Under the pieces are notes generated by a model, which made no database searches, had not been told where the DNA came from, and saw only the letters and a program-made list of their open reading frames with translations. Position numbers and translations under genes: made by a program. Source: Candidatus Omnitrophota bacterium (GTDB taxonomy: Bacteria > Omnitrophota > Gorgyraeia > Zapsychrales > JANLHA01). From it: 33,400 nucleotides of DNA. Within the stretch, counting starts at the first letter, position 1; each line of letters begins with the position of its first letter. Shown here piece after piece: positions 15,567 through 23,916 of this stretch. The stretch is from contig JAHFFT010000024.1 in assembly GCA_023247795.1 (NCBI GenBank), positions 1-33,400 of the forward strand, read 5' to 3'.

Positions 15567-17336
15567 CTAAAACATCATTCCTTGATTCAACATGAGCTGC
15601 TCAATCACCGGGCCTAACGCTAAAACCGGAAGGTAATTGAGGACCACAATCAGGACAATCGTGGCAATAAGCCAGCCAATGAACAAAGGTGTGTGCGTGA
15701 CCAATGTGCCCGCGCTCGCCGGAATTTTTTGTTTGCGCGCCAGCGACCCTGCCATGGCCAGCATCGCGATCGCGATCCAATAACGTCCGAAAAACATCGC
15801 CAGACCCAATGTCACATTATAAAAAAAATTGTTGGCTGCCAATCCAGCAAAGGCGCTGCCGTTGTTATTTGCCGCCGAGGAAAAAACATAAAGGACTTCG
15901 GTAAACCCGTGCATGCCGCTGTTAAAAATCCCCGCTTTGCCAGCGGACGTCATAAGCGCTAGGGCGGTCAATGATAAAACAAAAAAAGGCGTCACCAACA
16001 AAGCCACCAGCGCCATTTTCATCTCAAAGCTTTCTATCTTTTTACCCAAATATTCCGGTGTCCGTCCGACCATGAGTCCGGCGACAAAGACCGCTACAAT
16101 CACAAAAGCAATCATGCCGTATAACCCCGAACCCACACCGCCGAAGATGACTTCACCAAATAGCATCATCACCAGCGGGACCAATCCACCTAAGGGCATA
16201 AATGAGTCATGCATCGCGTTGACCGATCCATTGGAGGCCGCGGTCGTGGCTGTGGCCCAGAAGACCGATTCACCGACGCCAAACCGGGTCTCTTTGCCTT
16301 CCATATTTCCGATTGGCTGATCAACTCCAAGCTGGGCAATCAAAGGGTTTGGCCGCGATTCAAAGGAGTATCCGATCACCAAAAACACCGCAAAAATGAT
16401 CGACATCACCGTCAATAAAGCCCATCCCTGCCGACGGTCTTTGACCATCACGCCAAAGGTGCAACAAAAAGCGGCTGGAATTAAAAGGATCGCCAACACT
16501 TCAAAAAAATTGGATAACGGTGTGGGATTTTCAAAAGGATGCGCGGAATTCACGTTGTAATATCCGCCGCCATTGCTCCCGAGCTGCTTGATGGCGATTT
16601 GCGAAGCAACCGGTCCGACGGCAATGGTCTGTTCAGCGCGGATTTGTCCCTGGGCATCCTTGGTCGGCCCCGCCTCGCTAAAGACGCGAGTCGAGGCGGG
16701 TTGTACGACAATGGCTGTCATCGATCGATCAAAGGTCTGCGGAACACCTTGAGAAACCAGCACCACCGACCAGATAACGGCCAAAGGCAATAAAATGTAA
16801 AGTATCGACCGCAACAAATCCACCCAAAAATTCCCGACTGTTTCCATTTTTTTCCTGGCAAAACCTCTGATAAGGGCGATGAGGACCGCCATCCCCGTCG
16901 CTGCTGAAACAAAATTCTGAACAGCCAATCCAACCATTTGCGTCAAATAACTCATCGTGGACTCACCACCATATCCCTGCCAATCGGTATTCGTGACAAA
17001 AGAAATCGCGGTATTGAACGCTGAGTCCGGACTGACGGCCGGCAACCCTTGTGGATTCAATGGTAGAATACCTTGCAGCCTCTGCAAAAAATATAAAAAC
17101 AAAAATCCAGCCGTGTTAAAAGTCAGCATGGCCAAGGCGTAATTTTTCCAGGACATCTCCTCGCTCTTGCCTTGGCCCGTCAGTTGATAAATGGCTTTCT
17201 CTAGGCCCGACAACCATCGCATAGGATGAGGAATATTTCCTTCATAGACCTGGGCCATATAAACGCCCAATGGTTTAGCAAGACCAATGAGTGCGGCCAA
17301 ATAAAGGCTGAACTGGATCCAGGCCATATCGATCAT
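15567..17336 (-). CDS. kdpA: Potassium-transporting ATPase channel subunit KdpA
   Basis: The product has 589 residues from the ATG at 17336; a second ATG at 17327 is a minor alternative. The four selectivity-filter loops of this channel-like protein are visible: [61 protein letters not shown] and [13 protein letters not shown]. These bind potassium in the membrane. The start is supported by AGGGGAA upstream and by an ATGA overlap with the stop of kdpF. A longer frame upstream to 17483 only reads through the small kdpF region in another frame. Confidence 0.98.
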   Translation of the reverse strand: MIDMAWIQFSLYLAALIGLAKPLGVYMAQVYEGNIPHPMRWLSGLEKAIYQLTGQGKSEEMSWKNYALAMLTFNTAGFLFLYFLQRLQGILPLNPQGLPAVSPDSAFNTAISFVTNTDWQGYGGESTMSYLTQMVGLAVQNFVSAATGMAVLIALIRGFARKKMETVGNFWVDLLRSILYILLPLAVIWSVVLVSQGVPQTFDRSMTAIVVQPASTRVFSEAGPTKDAQGQIRAEQTIAVGPVASQIAIKQLGSNGGGYYNVNSAHPFENPTPLSNFFEVLAILLIPAAFCCTFGVMVKDRRQGWALLTVMSIIFAVFLVIGYSFESRPNPLIAQLGVDQPIGNMEGKETRFGVGESVFWATATTAASNGSVNAMHDSFMPLGGLVPLVMMLFGEVIFGGVGSGLYGMIAFVIVAVFVAGLMVGRTPEYLGKKIESFEMKMALVALLVTPFFVLSLTALALMTSAGKAGIFNSGMHGFTEVLYVFSSAANNNGSAFAGLAANNFFYNVTLGLAMFFGRYWIAIAMLAMAGSLARKQKIPASAGTLVTHTPLFIGWLIATIVLIVVLNYLPVLALGPVIEQLMLNQGMMF

Positions 17337-17425
17337 GACATCCGTTCCCCTTTTAACAGAGTGCAGATCAAATAGATCAACACACCGAACGTGATGATAG
17401 CGGCGATCAAATAAATGAAATTCAT
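17333..17425 (-). CDS. kdpF: Small Kdp membrane subunit KdpF
   Basis: The product has 30 residues: a start MNFIYLIAAIITFGVLIY followed by a short hydrophobic part and a basic end KGER. It is a single membrane helix of the size, composition and position of KdpF, which stabilises the KdpABC complex. Its stop overlaps the kdpA start as ATGA, and a GGGGGA site precedes its ATG. Its frame differs from the long kdpA frame extension that covers it. Confidence 0.88.
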   Translation of the reverse strand: MNFIYLIAAIITFGVLIYLICTLLKGERMS

Positions 17426-17485
17426 GGGTCCCCCATTTCTTATCCGATGGACTGAACTCTGATTCCCGAAGATCCGCCCCCAAAA

Positions 17486-17584
17486 TCAGGGTTTATCTTC
17501 CATCAGCAACTGCTGACAAAATCTGATAAACCAAACGCTGATCCCTACACACACCGCCGCGATTCCAAGATAGATGATGTCCAT
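17486..17584 (-). CDS. Very small membrane protein at the head of the kdp operon
   Basis: The product has 32 residues, starting MDIIYLGIAAVCVGISVWF and ending in a charged segment. It is one predicted membrane helix. An AGGA site lies six bases before its ATG. In many genomes a similar tiny gene, with an MDxhYh start and a single helix, stands just before kdpF. The position and pattern therefore support a real gene, perhaps a regulatory or stabilising peptide for the pump. Its function is unknown. There is no further gene between it and cmk. Confidence 0.7.
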   Translation of the reverse strand: MDIIYLGIAAVCVGISVWFIRFCQQLLMEDKP

Positions 17585-17671
17585 CGTTTCCTATACACTC
17601 CATCAAATCAATTTTTGTTGGTTGATTCCGTACTTACCGCGATCAACATATGCGCTGATCGAAAAATTGAG

Positions 17672-17700
17672 GCACAATCCCTAAAGGGACAGCCCCCCTA
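17672..17700. repeat. Degenerate copy of the GGGACAGTCCC palindrome at the end of cmk
   Basis: The core TCCCTAAAGGGA is identical to the centre of the perfect palindrome at 23885-23916, and the outer arms have diverged. On the minus strand it encodes the last residues of cmk (GGLSL) and its TAG stop, and it is followed by CAATTTTT, so it may also act as a terminator. Confidence 0.7.
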
Positions 17701-18373
17701 TATCGATATATCCCAACATCTTCGCAACGGTTTGCTCGACGGTCAAATCGGTTGTGTCGATGACAATGGCGTCATCGGCTTTTTTTAACGGGCTGGCCTT
17801 GCGGGTCATATCACTTTGGTCCCGATCCAAAACGGTCTTGCGGACCGTCGCGGCATCGACCTTTTCATCCTGCTCTGCAAAATCTTTAAGACGCCGGGTG
17901 ATCCGCTGTTCGGCATCGGCGTCCAAATAAAATTTATACCGGGCCTTTGGGAAAACAACTGTACCGACATCTCGTCCTTCCACAACAACGTTTCCCTGTT
18001 CGCCGATCTTGCGCTGCCAGCTCACCACCACTTTCCGCACAACCGGTTCCTGGGCGATGTACTGTGTTTTCTCGGTCACATCCACTTGACGAATCGCGGC
18101 ACTCACATCTTCACCGTCTAAGAGCACCTCTAAATCACCGGACCGCGCCTGACGCAAAATCACGGTTGTTGTCCGCGTCAACGCGATTAACGCTACACGA
18201 TCCTGCCAATCAACTCCCTTTCGCAAGGCCTTCAAGGTCACGGCACGATACATCGCCCCGGTGTCCATATAGAGAAAATGCAATCGGCTAGCCAAGGCCT
18301 TGGCAGCGGTGCTTTTCCCGGCGCCGGCCGGTCCGTCGATGGTGATGATCAAGTTAACTCGCCCCAAGTTCAT
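17681..18373 (-). CDS. cmk: Cytidylate kinase
   Basis: The product has about 230 residues. It phosphorylates CMP and dCMP with ATP. The P-loop is GPAGAGKST, directly after ITID. The CMP-binding segment is LYMDTGAMYRAVTLKAL, and VVEGRDVGTVVFPKARYKFYLDA is typical of the family. The start is uncertain: the ATG at 18373 lies inside tyrA and lacks a ribosome binding site, while a TTG at 18352 has GGGGCG upstream and would give the usual short N-terminus. The last five residues and the stop are supplied by a palindromic repeat. In many bacteria aroA lies between tyrA and cmk; here it is absent. Confidence 0.95.
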   Translation of the reverse strand: MNLGRVNLIITIDGPAGAGKSTAAKALASRLHFLYMDTGAMYRAVTLKALRKGVDWQDRVALIALTRTTTVILRQARSGDLEVLLDGEDVSAAIRQVDVTEKTQYIAQEPVVRKVVVSWQRKIGEQGNVVVEGRDVGTVVFPKARYKFYLDADAEQRITRRLKDFAEQDEKVDAATVRKTVLDRDQSDMTRKASPLKKADDAIVIDTTDLTVEQTVAKMLGYIDIGGLSL

Positions 18374-19223
18374 CACGTTTCGTTTTTGCCGCTGCAAATT
18401 GAGTGATTAACGATTTGTGGTCATTCGTCGCTATGGACTTGCGGATCAGTCCCAGCTTCTCCACCATCTCATCAATCGCCTTAATGATATTTTTGGAATT
18501 GTTCATGCAAATGTCATTCCACATTTGCGGCGAGGAAGAGGCGATCCGGGTCAAATCTTTCAAACCGCCGGCGGCATAAGCAAGATGCTCTTTGGGGATG
18601 CTGTCCATGAGAGTATAGGCCACGACATGCGGCAGGTGGCTGATGGTAGCCAAAATGCCGTCGTGTTCCTGAGGGGAAAGGGTCTTGACCTGCGCACCAA
18701 GGCTCTGCCAAAAATTTTTAAGTCGCTCCAGGGCCTGCCGATTGGTTTCTTCCGTCGGAGTGACCAGGCATATGGACTGTTCAAACAAATCCGGACGGGC
18801 ACTTTCCACACCGCGCTTTTCCGATCCGGCCAGCGGATGCGACCCGACGTAATAAACAAAATCCGGCAAATGCTTTTCTGCCGTACTCACAATCGAAGAC
18901 TTGGTACTGCCAACGTCGGTCACGATGCAATGCCTTTTTAAAAAAGGCCCCATGTTGGACAGCATCCCTTGAATGATATTCACCGGGGTCGAAAGGATCA
19001 CCAGATCGGCGTGGGCGACCGCCTGTTTGAGATCTTGCGTGCCCTGATCAATGGCACCAAGGCTCAAAGCGGCGTCGAGTGAGGCCTGATGTTGGGATAA
19101 GCCAACGACTTCCGAAGCGATTTTTTGCTTCTTAACGGCCAACCCAATCGACCCACCCAACAAACCAACACCGATGATCGCGATTTTTCGAAATTGCTGC
19201 GGTCTAAAAGAAATCAATCTCAA
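18354..19223 (-). CDS. tyrA: Prephenate dehydrogenase (TyrA family)
   Basis: The product has 289 residues. It oxidises prephenate (or arogenate) in tyrosine synthesis. The NAD(P)-binding Rossmann motif is IAIIGVGLLGGSIGLAVKK, and the catalytic region contains the conserved YYVGSHPLAGSEKRGVESARPDLFE histidine and motif. The helical dimer domain follows (ISHLPHVVAYTL). It starts from a TTG overlapping the aroF stop by three bases. No chorismate mutase or ACT domain is fused to it. Prephenate versus arogenate use cannot be decided from sequence. Confidence 0.95.
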   Translation of the reverse strand: MRLISFRPQQFRKIAIIGVGLLGGSIGLAVKKQKIASEVVGLSQHQASLDAALSLGAIDQGTQDLKQAVAHADLVILSTPVNIIQGMLSNMGPFLKRHCIVTDVGSTKSSIVSTAEKHLPDFVYYVGSHPLAGSEKRGVESARPDLFEQSICLVTPTEETNRQALERLKNFWQSLGAQVKTLSPQEHDGILATISHLPHVVAYTLMDSIPKEHLAYAAGGLKDLTRIASSSPQMWNDICMNNSKNIIKAIDEMVEKLGLIRKSIATNDHKSLITQFAAAKTKRDELGAS

Positions 19224-20236
19224 ATCTCCCGTTCTACGGCCAGGGCAACCTTTTTGAGCTGGACAACGAGTTCGGAAAAATTCTCTGGCACCAAAGACTG
19301 AGCACCGTCGGAAAAAGCCTCTTCCGGATTTTCGTGCACCTCAATCATCAGGCCATCGCACCCCGCGGCAACCGCGGCCTTGGCAACACTGCCCACCAGG
19401 CCCCAGCGTCCCGTCCCATGACTCGGATCCACGATCATGGGCAAATGCGATTTTTGCTTAACCACCGGCACCGCGTTGATATCTAACGTGTTACGGGTGG
19501 CTGTCTCAAAAGTCCGAATCCCTCGTTCGCACAGCATCACATTGAAGTTCCCCTTCGCCAATATGTATTCCGCGGACATGAGCAGATCATTGATCGTCGC
19601 ACTCAAGCCGCGCTTTAATAAAACCGGCTTCTGCGTCATACCCACTTCCTTCAAAAGCGAAAAATTTTGCATATTCCGCGCCCCAATCTGAAAAATATCG
19701 ACGAAGCGGTCCATCAACTCAACGTCGCGCGGGTCCATCACTTCCGAAACCGTTGCCAAATCACATTCTTTACCGACCTGCTTCATGTATTTCAAGCCTT
19801 CTTCGCCCAGCCCCTGAAAATCATAAGGTGATGTCCGCGGTTTGAACGCGCCCCCGCGCAAAACCGTTGCCCCGGCTGCCTTGATCTTTTTGGCCACCGA
19901 TAACAACGTATCAAAACTCTCGATAGAGCAAGGTCCGGCCATGATGATAAGTCTTTTACCGCCGATCTCCAGACGATTGCGGATCTTAACAATCGACCCT
20001 TCCCGACGAAATTCTCGGGAAACCAACTTATACGGCGACAACACCGGGATCACGCGCTCGACACCAGGAAACACTTCCAAAGGAATCACCCGTAAAACAT
20101 CTTCTGGCCCAATGAAACCGATGATGGTGCGCTCAACCCCGCGAGAGATATGCGCCTTGAGCCCCAGCTTTTCGGCCTTTTCAACAATATGGGCAATCTG
20201 CTTTTCGGTTGCCTCAGGTTTGACGATAACAATCAT
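19220..20236 (-). CDS. aroF: 3-deoxy-7-phosphoheptulonate (DAHP) synthase, AroF/type I-beta
   Basis: The product has 338 residues. It condenses phosphoenolpyruvate and erythrose 4-phosphate, the first step of aromatic synthesis. An N-terminal ferredoxin-like regulatory domain (about residues 1-70, with MIVIVKPEATEKQ) is the kind found in Thermotoga-type enzymes. The TIM barrel then shows IMAGPCSIES, RGGAFKPRTSPYDFQG, QIGARNMQN, LLKRGLSATI and the metal-site MIVDPSHGTGRW. Its start overlaps the stop of the aminotransferase gene (ATGA). Feedback control through the N-terminal domain is inference from the family. Confidence 0.96.
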   Translation of the reverse strand: MIVIVKPEATEKQIAHIVEKAEKLGLKAHISRGVERTIIGFIGPEDVLRVIPLEVFPGVERVIPVLSPYKLVSREFRREGSIVKIRNRLEIGGKRLIIMAGPCSIESFDTLLSVAKKIKAAGATVLRGGAFKPRTSPYDFQGLGEEGLKYMKQVGKECDLATVSEVMDPRDVELMDRFVDIFQIGARNMQNFSLLKEVGMTQKPVLLKRGLSATINDLLMSAEYILAKGNFNVMLCERGIRTFETATRNTLDINAVPVVKQKSHLPMIVDPSHGTGRWGLVGSVAKAAVAAGCDGLMIEVHENPEEAFSDGAQSLVPENFSELVVQLKKVALAVEREI

Positions 20237-21318
20237 AATATCTCCCTCAAAACTTTAATAAATTTTTCATTTTCCTTGTCGGTGCCGATCGTGACCCGAA
20301 GGAACGTGTCCAATCCCCAAAATCCCATGTCGCGCACGATGACCCCACGCTCTAAAAGCCTTCGCGCCACGTTTTGACTTTTTTGCTTCACATCAACCAA
20401 AATAAAATTCGTCACCGTCTTAACAATCCGCAAATCCAAGGCCTCCAAATCCCGATAAAGCACCTGCCGCTGACTTTCAATCAACTTAGCACAGCGACGG
20501 TAAAAAGGCTGATCTTGCAAACAAGCCAGGGCCGCGGCCTGTGCTATCGAATTCACATTGAACGGTTCCCGAAGACGATTCAAGATATCAATCACATCCC
20601 CGTTGGCCACACCATACCCCACCCTCAACCCGGCTAATCCATACATTTTGGAGAAGGTCCGGGCAACGAGCACATTGGAAAACTTTTTCAAAAGCTTGAT
20701 GCTGTTTGGATAATCCTTGGCCAAGACATATTCAAAATAAGCCTCATCAATAAAAACCAAAATCTTTTTTCCGATCTTTTTCAAAAACGCCTGCAATGGC
20801 CGCTCTGACACATAGGTCCCGGCCGGATTGTCCGGGTTCCCGATAAAAATGATCTTGGTTCGTTGATTCACCGCGGCCGCCATCCCGTCGAGATCATAAC
20901 GAAAATCCTGTAAGGGAATCGACCGCACCTTGGCCCCGGCCGCCTTCGCTGCAATGTCATAAATCAAAAAAGATGGTCGGGCAATGATCACCTCATCCCC
21001 GGGATGAACAAAAGCCCGAATGGCTAAAACAATGATTTCATCGGAACCGTTGCCAAAGATCAATTGATTGCCTGGGACCTGCAAACGTCCACTCAAGGCT
21101 TGCCGCAAGTAAAAACATCCACTGTCCGGATAACGATTGATTTTCTTCGCCGCATCTACAATCGCCTTCAAGACTTTCGGCGACGGGCCAAAAGGTGTTT
21201 CATTCGAGGCCAGCTTAATCACCTGCCGCAAACCTAACTCACGCCGGACTTCTTCAATCGGTTTTCCCGGTTGATACGGCTTGATTTCGCGGACGTGTTT
21301 CAAAGCAAGGCTTTTCAT
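20233..21318 (-). CDS. hisC: HisC-type aminotransferase (histidinol-phosphate or aromatic)
   Basis: The product has 361 residues and is a class I/II PLP enzyme. It starts IKPYQPGKPIEEVRRELG and has KLASNETPFGPSP and NGSDEII. The cofactor lysine lies in ARTFSKMYGLAGLRVGYG, and the substrate arginine is near the end in FLRVTIG. The sequence is HisC-like, but its place between pheA and aroF suggests it transaminates phenylpyruvate or hydroxyphenylpyruvate, as some HisC-like enzymes do; dual function is possible. No other histidine genes are in the window. Its start overlaps the pheA stop. Confidence 0.92.
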   Translation of the reverse strand: MKSLALKHVREIKPYQPGKPIEEVRRELGLRQVIKLASNETPFGPSPKVLKAIVDAAKKINRYPDSGCFYLRQALSGRLQVPGNQLIFGNGSDEIIVLAIRAFVHPGDEVIIARPSFLIYDIAAKAAGAKVRSIPLQDFRYDLDGMAAAVNQRTKIIFIGNPDNPAGTYVSERPLQAFLKKIGKKILVFIDEAYFEYVLAKDYPNSIKLLKKFSNVLVARTFSKMYGLAGLRVGYGVANGDVIDILNRLREPFNVNSIAQAAALACLQDQPFYRRCAKLIESQRQVLYRDLEALDLRIVKTVTNFILVDVKQKSQNVARRLLERGVIVRDMGFWGLDTFLRVTIGTDKENEKFIKVLREIL

Positions 21319-22376
21319 TCCAGGCTCGGATAAGAGCCAAGGACTTTAAGATATTTGCACATATCTTCCAACTGATCAAGGGCCTTTCTGACTTTGGGAT
21401 CTTCGCGATGCCCTTCAAAATCGACAAAAAAATAATAGTCCCATACCCGTTTCTTCGACGGGCGCGACTCGATTTTGGTCAAATTGATTTTATTTTGATA
21501 AAACGGCGTCAGCATCCCGTGCAAAGCACCAACCTTATCTTTGATCGAAAATAAAATGGACGTCCGATCGCTTCCGGTCGACGCAACATCATCATTGGCC
21601 AAGACCAGAAACCGTGTGACATTATGGCTGTGGTCCTCGATGTCCTTCTTTAAAACCGGCAATCCATAAACTTTCGCGGCCAAACTCGAAGCAATGCACG
21701 CCGAACCTTTCTCATGCAGGACCCGCTGGGCCGCGTGCGAAGTGGAAACCACATCAACAAGTTTGACCTTCGGCAGATTTGCTAACAGCCAATGGCGGCA
21801 TTGTCCGAAAACCTGTGGGTTTGAATAAATCACTTTGATTTGATTTAATGGGGTCTTCCCCAACAAATTGTGAGATATCTCCAATAAAATCTGCGCGCAA
21901 ATCTTCAAGTCCGAATCCACCAAAAGATCAAAGGTGTGCGTAACCGCTCCTTCAATCGAATTTTCAATGGGGGCAACGCCATAATCACATTGCCTATTCT
22001 CGACCTTTTGAAAAATGACCGATATGTTTTCGCATGGTAAATATTCAACTTGTGAACCAAATTTTTTTTCAGCGGCGAGCTGGGTAAACGAGGCTGGCGG
22101 CCCTAGATAAGCAATGCGCAAAGGTTTTTCCAACGCTAAGGAACTCGACATGATCTCCCGATAAATCGCTTCCAAGGCCTCAATTTTCATCGGGCCTTGA
22201 TTCAAATTCCGGATCCGTTTCAGGATCTCTTTTTCCCGACCCGGGGCATAGATCCCCTTTTGACTCGCGATCTTTTCTTTGCCAATCGCCAGGCACAATT
22301 TCGCCCGTTCATTGAGAAGCTCGACGATTTTCGCGTCAATCACATCAATTTTTTCACGATGACTCTTCAGTGTCAT
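21315..22376 (-). CDS. pheA: Bifunctional chorismate mutase/prephenate dehydratase
   Basis: The product has 353 residues from the ATG at 22376. The longer frame upstream is scpB read in another frame. An AroQ chorismate mutase domain (about residues 1-85) starts REKIDVIDAKIVELLNERAKL. The prephenate dehydratase domain follows, with IAYLGPPASFTQLAA, VAPIENSIEGAV and the catalytic TRF in HNVTRFLVLA. The C-terminal ACT domain shows the phenylalanine-binding ESRP in KIESRPSKKRVWDYYFFVDF. It makes phenylpyruvate from chorismate and is probably feedback-inhibited by phenylalanine. It starts 23 bases inside scpB, with AAGGAAG as ribosome binding site. Confidence 0.96.
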   Translation of the reverse strand: MTLKSHREKIDVIDAKIVELLNERAKLCLAIGKEKIASQKGIYAPGREKEILKRIRNLNQGPMKIEALEAIYREIMSSSLALEKPLRIAYLGPPASFTQLAAEKKFGSQVEYLPCENISVIFQKVENRQCDYGVAPIENSIEGAVTHTFDLLVDSDLKICAQILLEISHNLLGKTPLNQIKVIYSNPQVFGQCRHWLLANLPKVKLVDVVSTSHAAQRVLHEKGSACIASSLAAKVYGLPVLKKDIEDHSHNVTRFLVLANDDVASTGSDRTSILFSIKDKVGALHGMLTPFYQNKINLTKIESRPSKKRVWDYYFFVDFEGHREDPKVRKALDQLEDMCKYLKVLGSYPSLE

Positions 22377-23238
22377 GTTCTTCCTTGTCCGTTTCCTCAT
22401 CGGAATCTTTGCTCGGTTCCGTAAAGACATCCGCTTCCGGCAGCAACGATGACGGTTCTTGCTCTTCGACAAGCTCCTGCAATCGCGACGCGGCCCGCGC
22501 CGAGATCGCCTGCTGTTGTTCCTGATGCTCCAACTCATCCATCACGGCCTTCAGGTCTGGCACGCCGAGATCTTCTTGAACAACTCGTTCTTCCTGTTCT
22601 GCTTGCACTCCAGAATCTTGAATGTCTTTTTGCGTCGGTTGCGCTAACGGCTCATTGGCTGCCAACAACTTTTCTTCATTCAATTTCAGCTGCTCGTCGA
22701 TCTTTTTCATTTCCGTAAAAACATCCAATTTCGGCATGTCTTCCAAGGCCCGTAATCCAAAATATTCTAAAAACAGTTTGGTTGTCCCGTAAAGGTACGG
22801 ACGGCCGGGCACTTCTTTGCGGCCGGTGACTTTGATCAACCCGCGCTCCAAAAGATGGCCAACGACACCGTCGGAATTGACCCCGCGGATCAATTCAATA
22901 TCCATCCGCGACACCGGTTGTTTGTATGCGATGATGGCCAGGGCTTCAAGGGCCGGATGCGTCAATCGGTCCTTGACCCGCATTTTAAAAAAATTACGGA
23001 TGAATGAAGCGTAGCCGGGATTGCTGAGCATCTGATAACCACCGGCAACTTCGACGATGGCCAACCCGCGCTGATGGGTTTCGTATTCTTCCTTCAACTC
23101 CACGATCAGTTTTTTGATCTCATTCAAATTCAAACTCTCAATGGCCTGCTTCAACTGATCACCCGAAACCGGTTTGTCGTTAACAAATAACAAGGACTCC
23201 ACCACACCTTTGTAATAATCCTGTGTCGCTTGATCCAT
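22354..23238 (-). CDS. scpB: Segregation and condensation protein B with an acidic C-terminal extension
   Basis: The product has 294 residues from the ATG at 23238; a TTG at 23244 is less likely because AGGATGAG is well spaced from the ATG. Two winged-helix domains occupy about residues 1-180, with ESLLFVNDKPVS, RLTHPALEALAIIAYKQPVSRMDIELIRGVNSDGVV and LLERGLIKVTGRKEVPGRPYLYGTT, all classical ScpB. About 110 further residues form a Glu/Gln-rich low-complexity tail ending in EEHDTEESS, longer than in most family members. ScpB works with ScpA and SMC in chromosome condensation, but scpA, its usual neighbour, is not adjacent here. Confidence 0.95.
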   Translation of the reverse strand: MDQATQDYYKGVVESLLFVNDKPVSGDQLKQAIESLNLNEIKKLIVELKEEYETHQRGLAIVEVAGGYQMLSNPGYASFIRNFFKMRVKDRLTHPALEALAIIAYKQPVSRMDIELIRGVNSDGVVGHLLERGLIKVTGRKEVPGRPYLYGTTKLFLEYFGLRALEDMPKLDVFTEMKKIDEQLKLNEEKLLAANEPLAQPTQKDIQDSGVQAEQEERVVQEDLGVPDLKAVMDELEHQEQQQAISARAASRLQELVEEQEPSSLLPEADVFTEPSKDSDEETDKEEHDTEESS

Positions 23239-23240
23239 GA

Positions 23241-23873
23241 TCAACTCATCCTTTGTTTATAGATCTCATTCAATAATTGTTCGGTCGTGTCAATGCCTTT
23301 GGCCCGTTTGAAGGCCTTTTCAATCATCGCCAAGGCCTCTGGCTTGGTGTACTGCAGCTGGAGTAAAACCGCCAAGGCCTCGTCGTGGGAACTGTGCTCT
23401 TCTGCCGCCGGCTCAGTCGCTTGCGCGACATCCTGGTCGCGGATCAAACCAAATTTGACAACCTTCCCCTGCAATTTGGCAATGATTTCTTTGGCCTTCT
23501 GTTGTCCGATACCGGGCAATGTTGTCAAAAGCCGCACATCTGCTTCATTGATCGCGCGCGATATCTCTGAAATCGGACGGTTGAGTGCCTTGATGGCCGC
23601 ACGTGGCCCAACACCAGACACTTGAATGAACTGTAAAAAGAAATCGCGTTCGACCTCATTAAAAAAACCAATCAAGACCGGAATGCTTTTTGAAGGCGTT
23701 GTTTGAAAATAATGATAGGTGATCAATTCAAGAAAACCATTCCCGTCTTTCCGTTCGTCAATCCGCTTCAAGACCGACATCGGCACCAAAAGCTCGTAAA
23801 AAATTCCCTGGACTTCAAGGGTGACCGAATGATCGGTCTTTTCAATAAATTTTCCTCGCAGCTTGACAATCAT
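23241..23873 (-). CDS. ruvA: Holliday junction DNA helicase subunit RuvA
   Basis: The product has 210 residues. It binds four-way DNA junctions and loads RuvB. The OB-fold start MIVKLRGKFIEKTDHSVTLEVQGIFYEL is clear. Two helix-hairpin-helix motifs follow (FIQVSGVGPRAAIKAL and LTTLPGIGQQKAKEIIAKL). The small C-terminal domain that touches RuvB is EEHSSHDEALAVLLQLQYTKPEAL. No clear ribosome binding site precedes the ATG; a palindromic repeat ends 11 bases upstream of it. ruvB is not in the window. Confidence 0.96.
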   Translation of the reverse strand: MIVKLRGKFIEKTDHSVTLEVQGIFYELLVPMSVLKRIDERKDGNGFLELITYHYFQTTPSKSIPVLIGFFNEVERDFFLQFIQVSGVGPRAAIKALNRPISEISRAINEADVRLLTTLPGIGQQKAKEIIAKLQGKVVKFGLIRDQDVAQATEPAAEEHSSHDEALAVLLQLQYTKPEALAMIEKAFKRAKGIDTTEQLLNEIYKQRMS

Positions 23874-23884
23874 AAGAATTTCAG

Positions 23885-23916
23885 TAGGGGACAGTCCCTA
23901 AAGGGACTGTCCCCTA
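23885..23916. repeat. Perfect 32-bp palindrome (GGGACAGTCCC type) at the ruvC/ruvA junction
   Basis: Two 15-base arms, TAGGGGACAGTCCCT and its exact complement, flank a 2-base centre. The repeat supplies the final residues (RGQSL) and the TAG stop of ruvC, and lies between ruvC and ruvA. It resembles REP-type palindromes. A degenerate copy lies at 17672-17700. Confidence 0.9.

Noticed and set aside
17337..17483. 49-residue N-terminal extension of KdpA
   Set aside because: The extension reads through kdpF in a different frame, and the start at 17336 has a ribosome binding site and an ATGA overlap.
17585..17671. Riboswitch (for example a c-di-AMP type) ahead of the kdp genes
   Set aside because: The leader is under 100 bases and I see none of the expected conserved elements; a clear promoter is not visible either.
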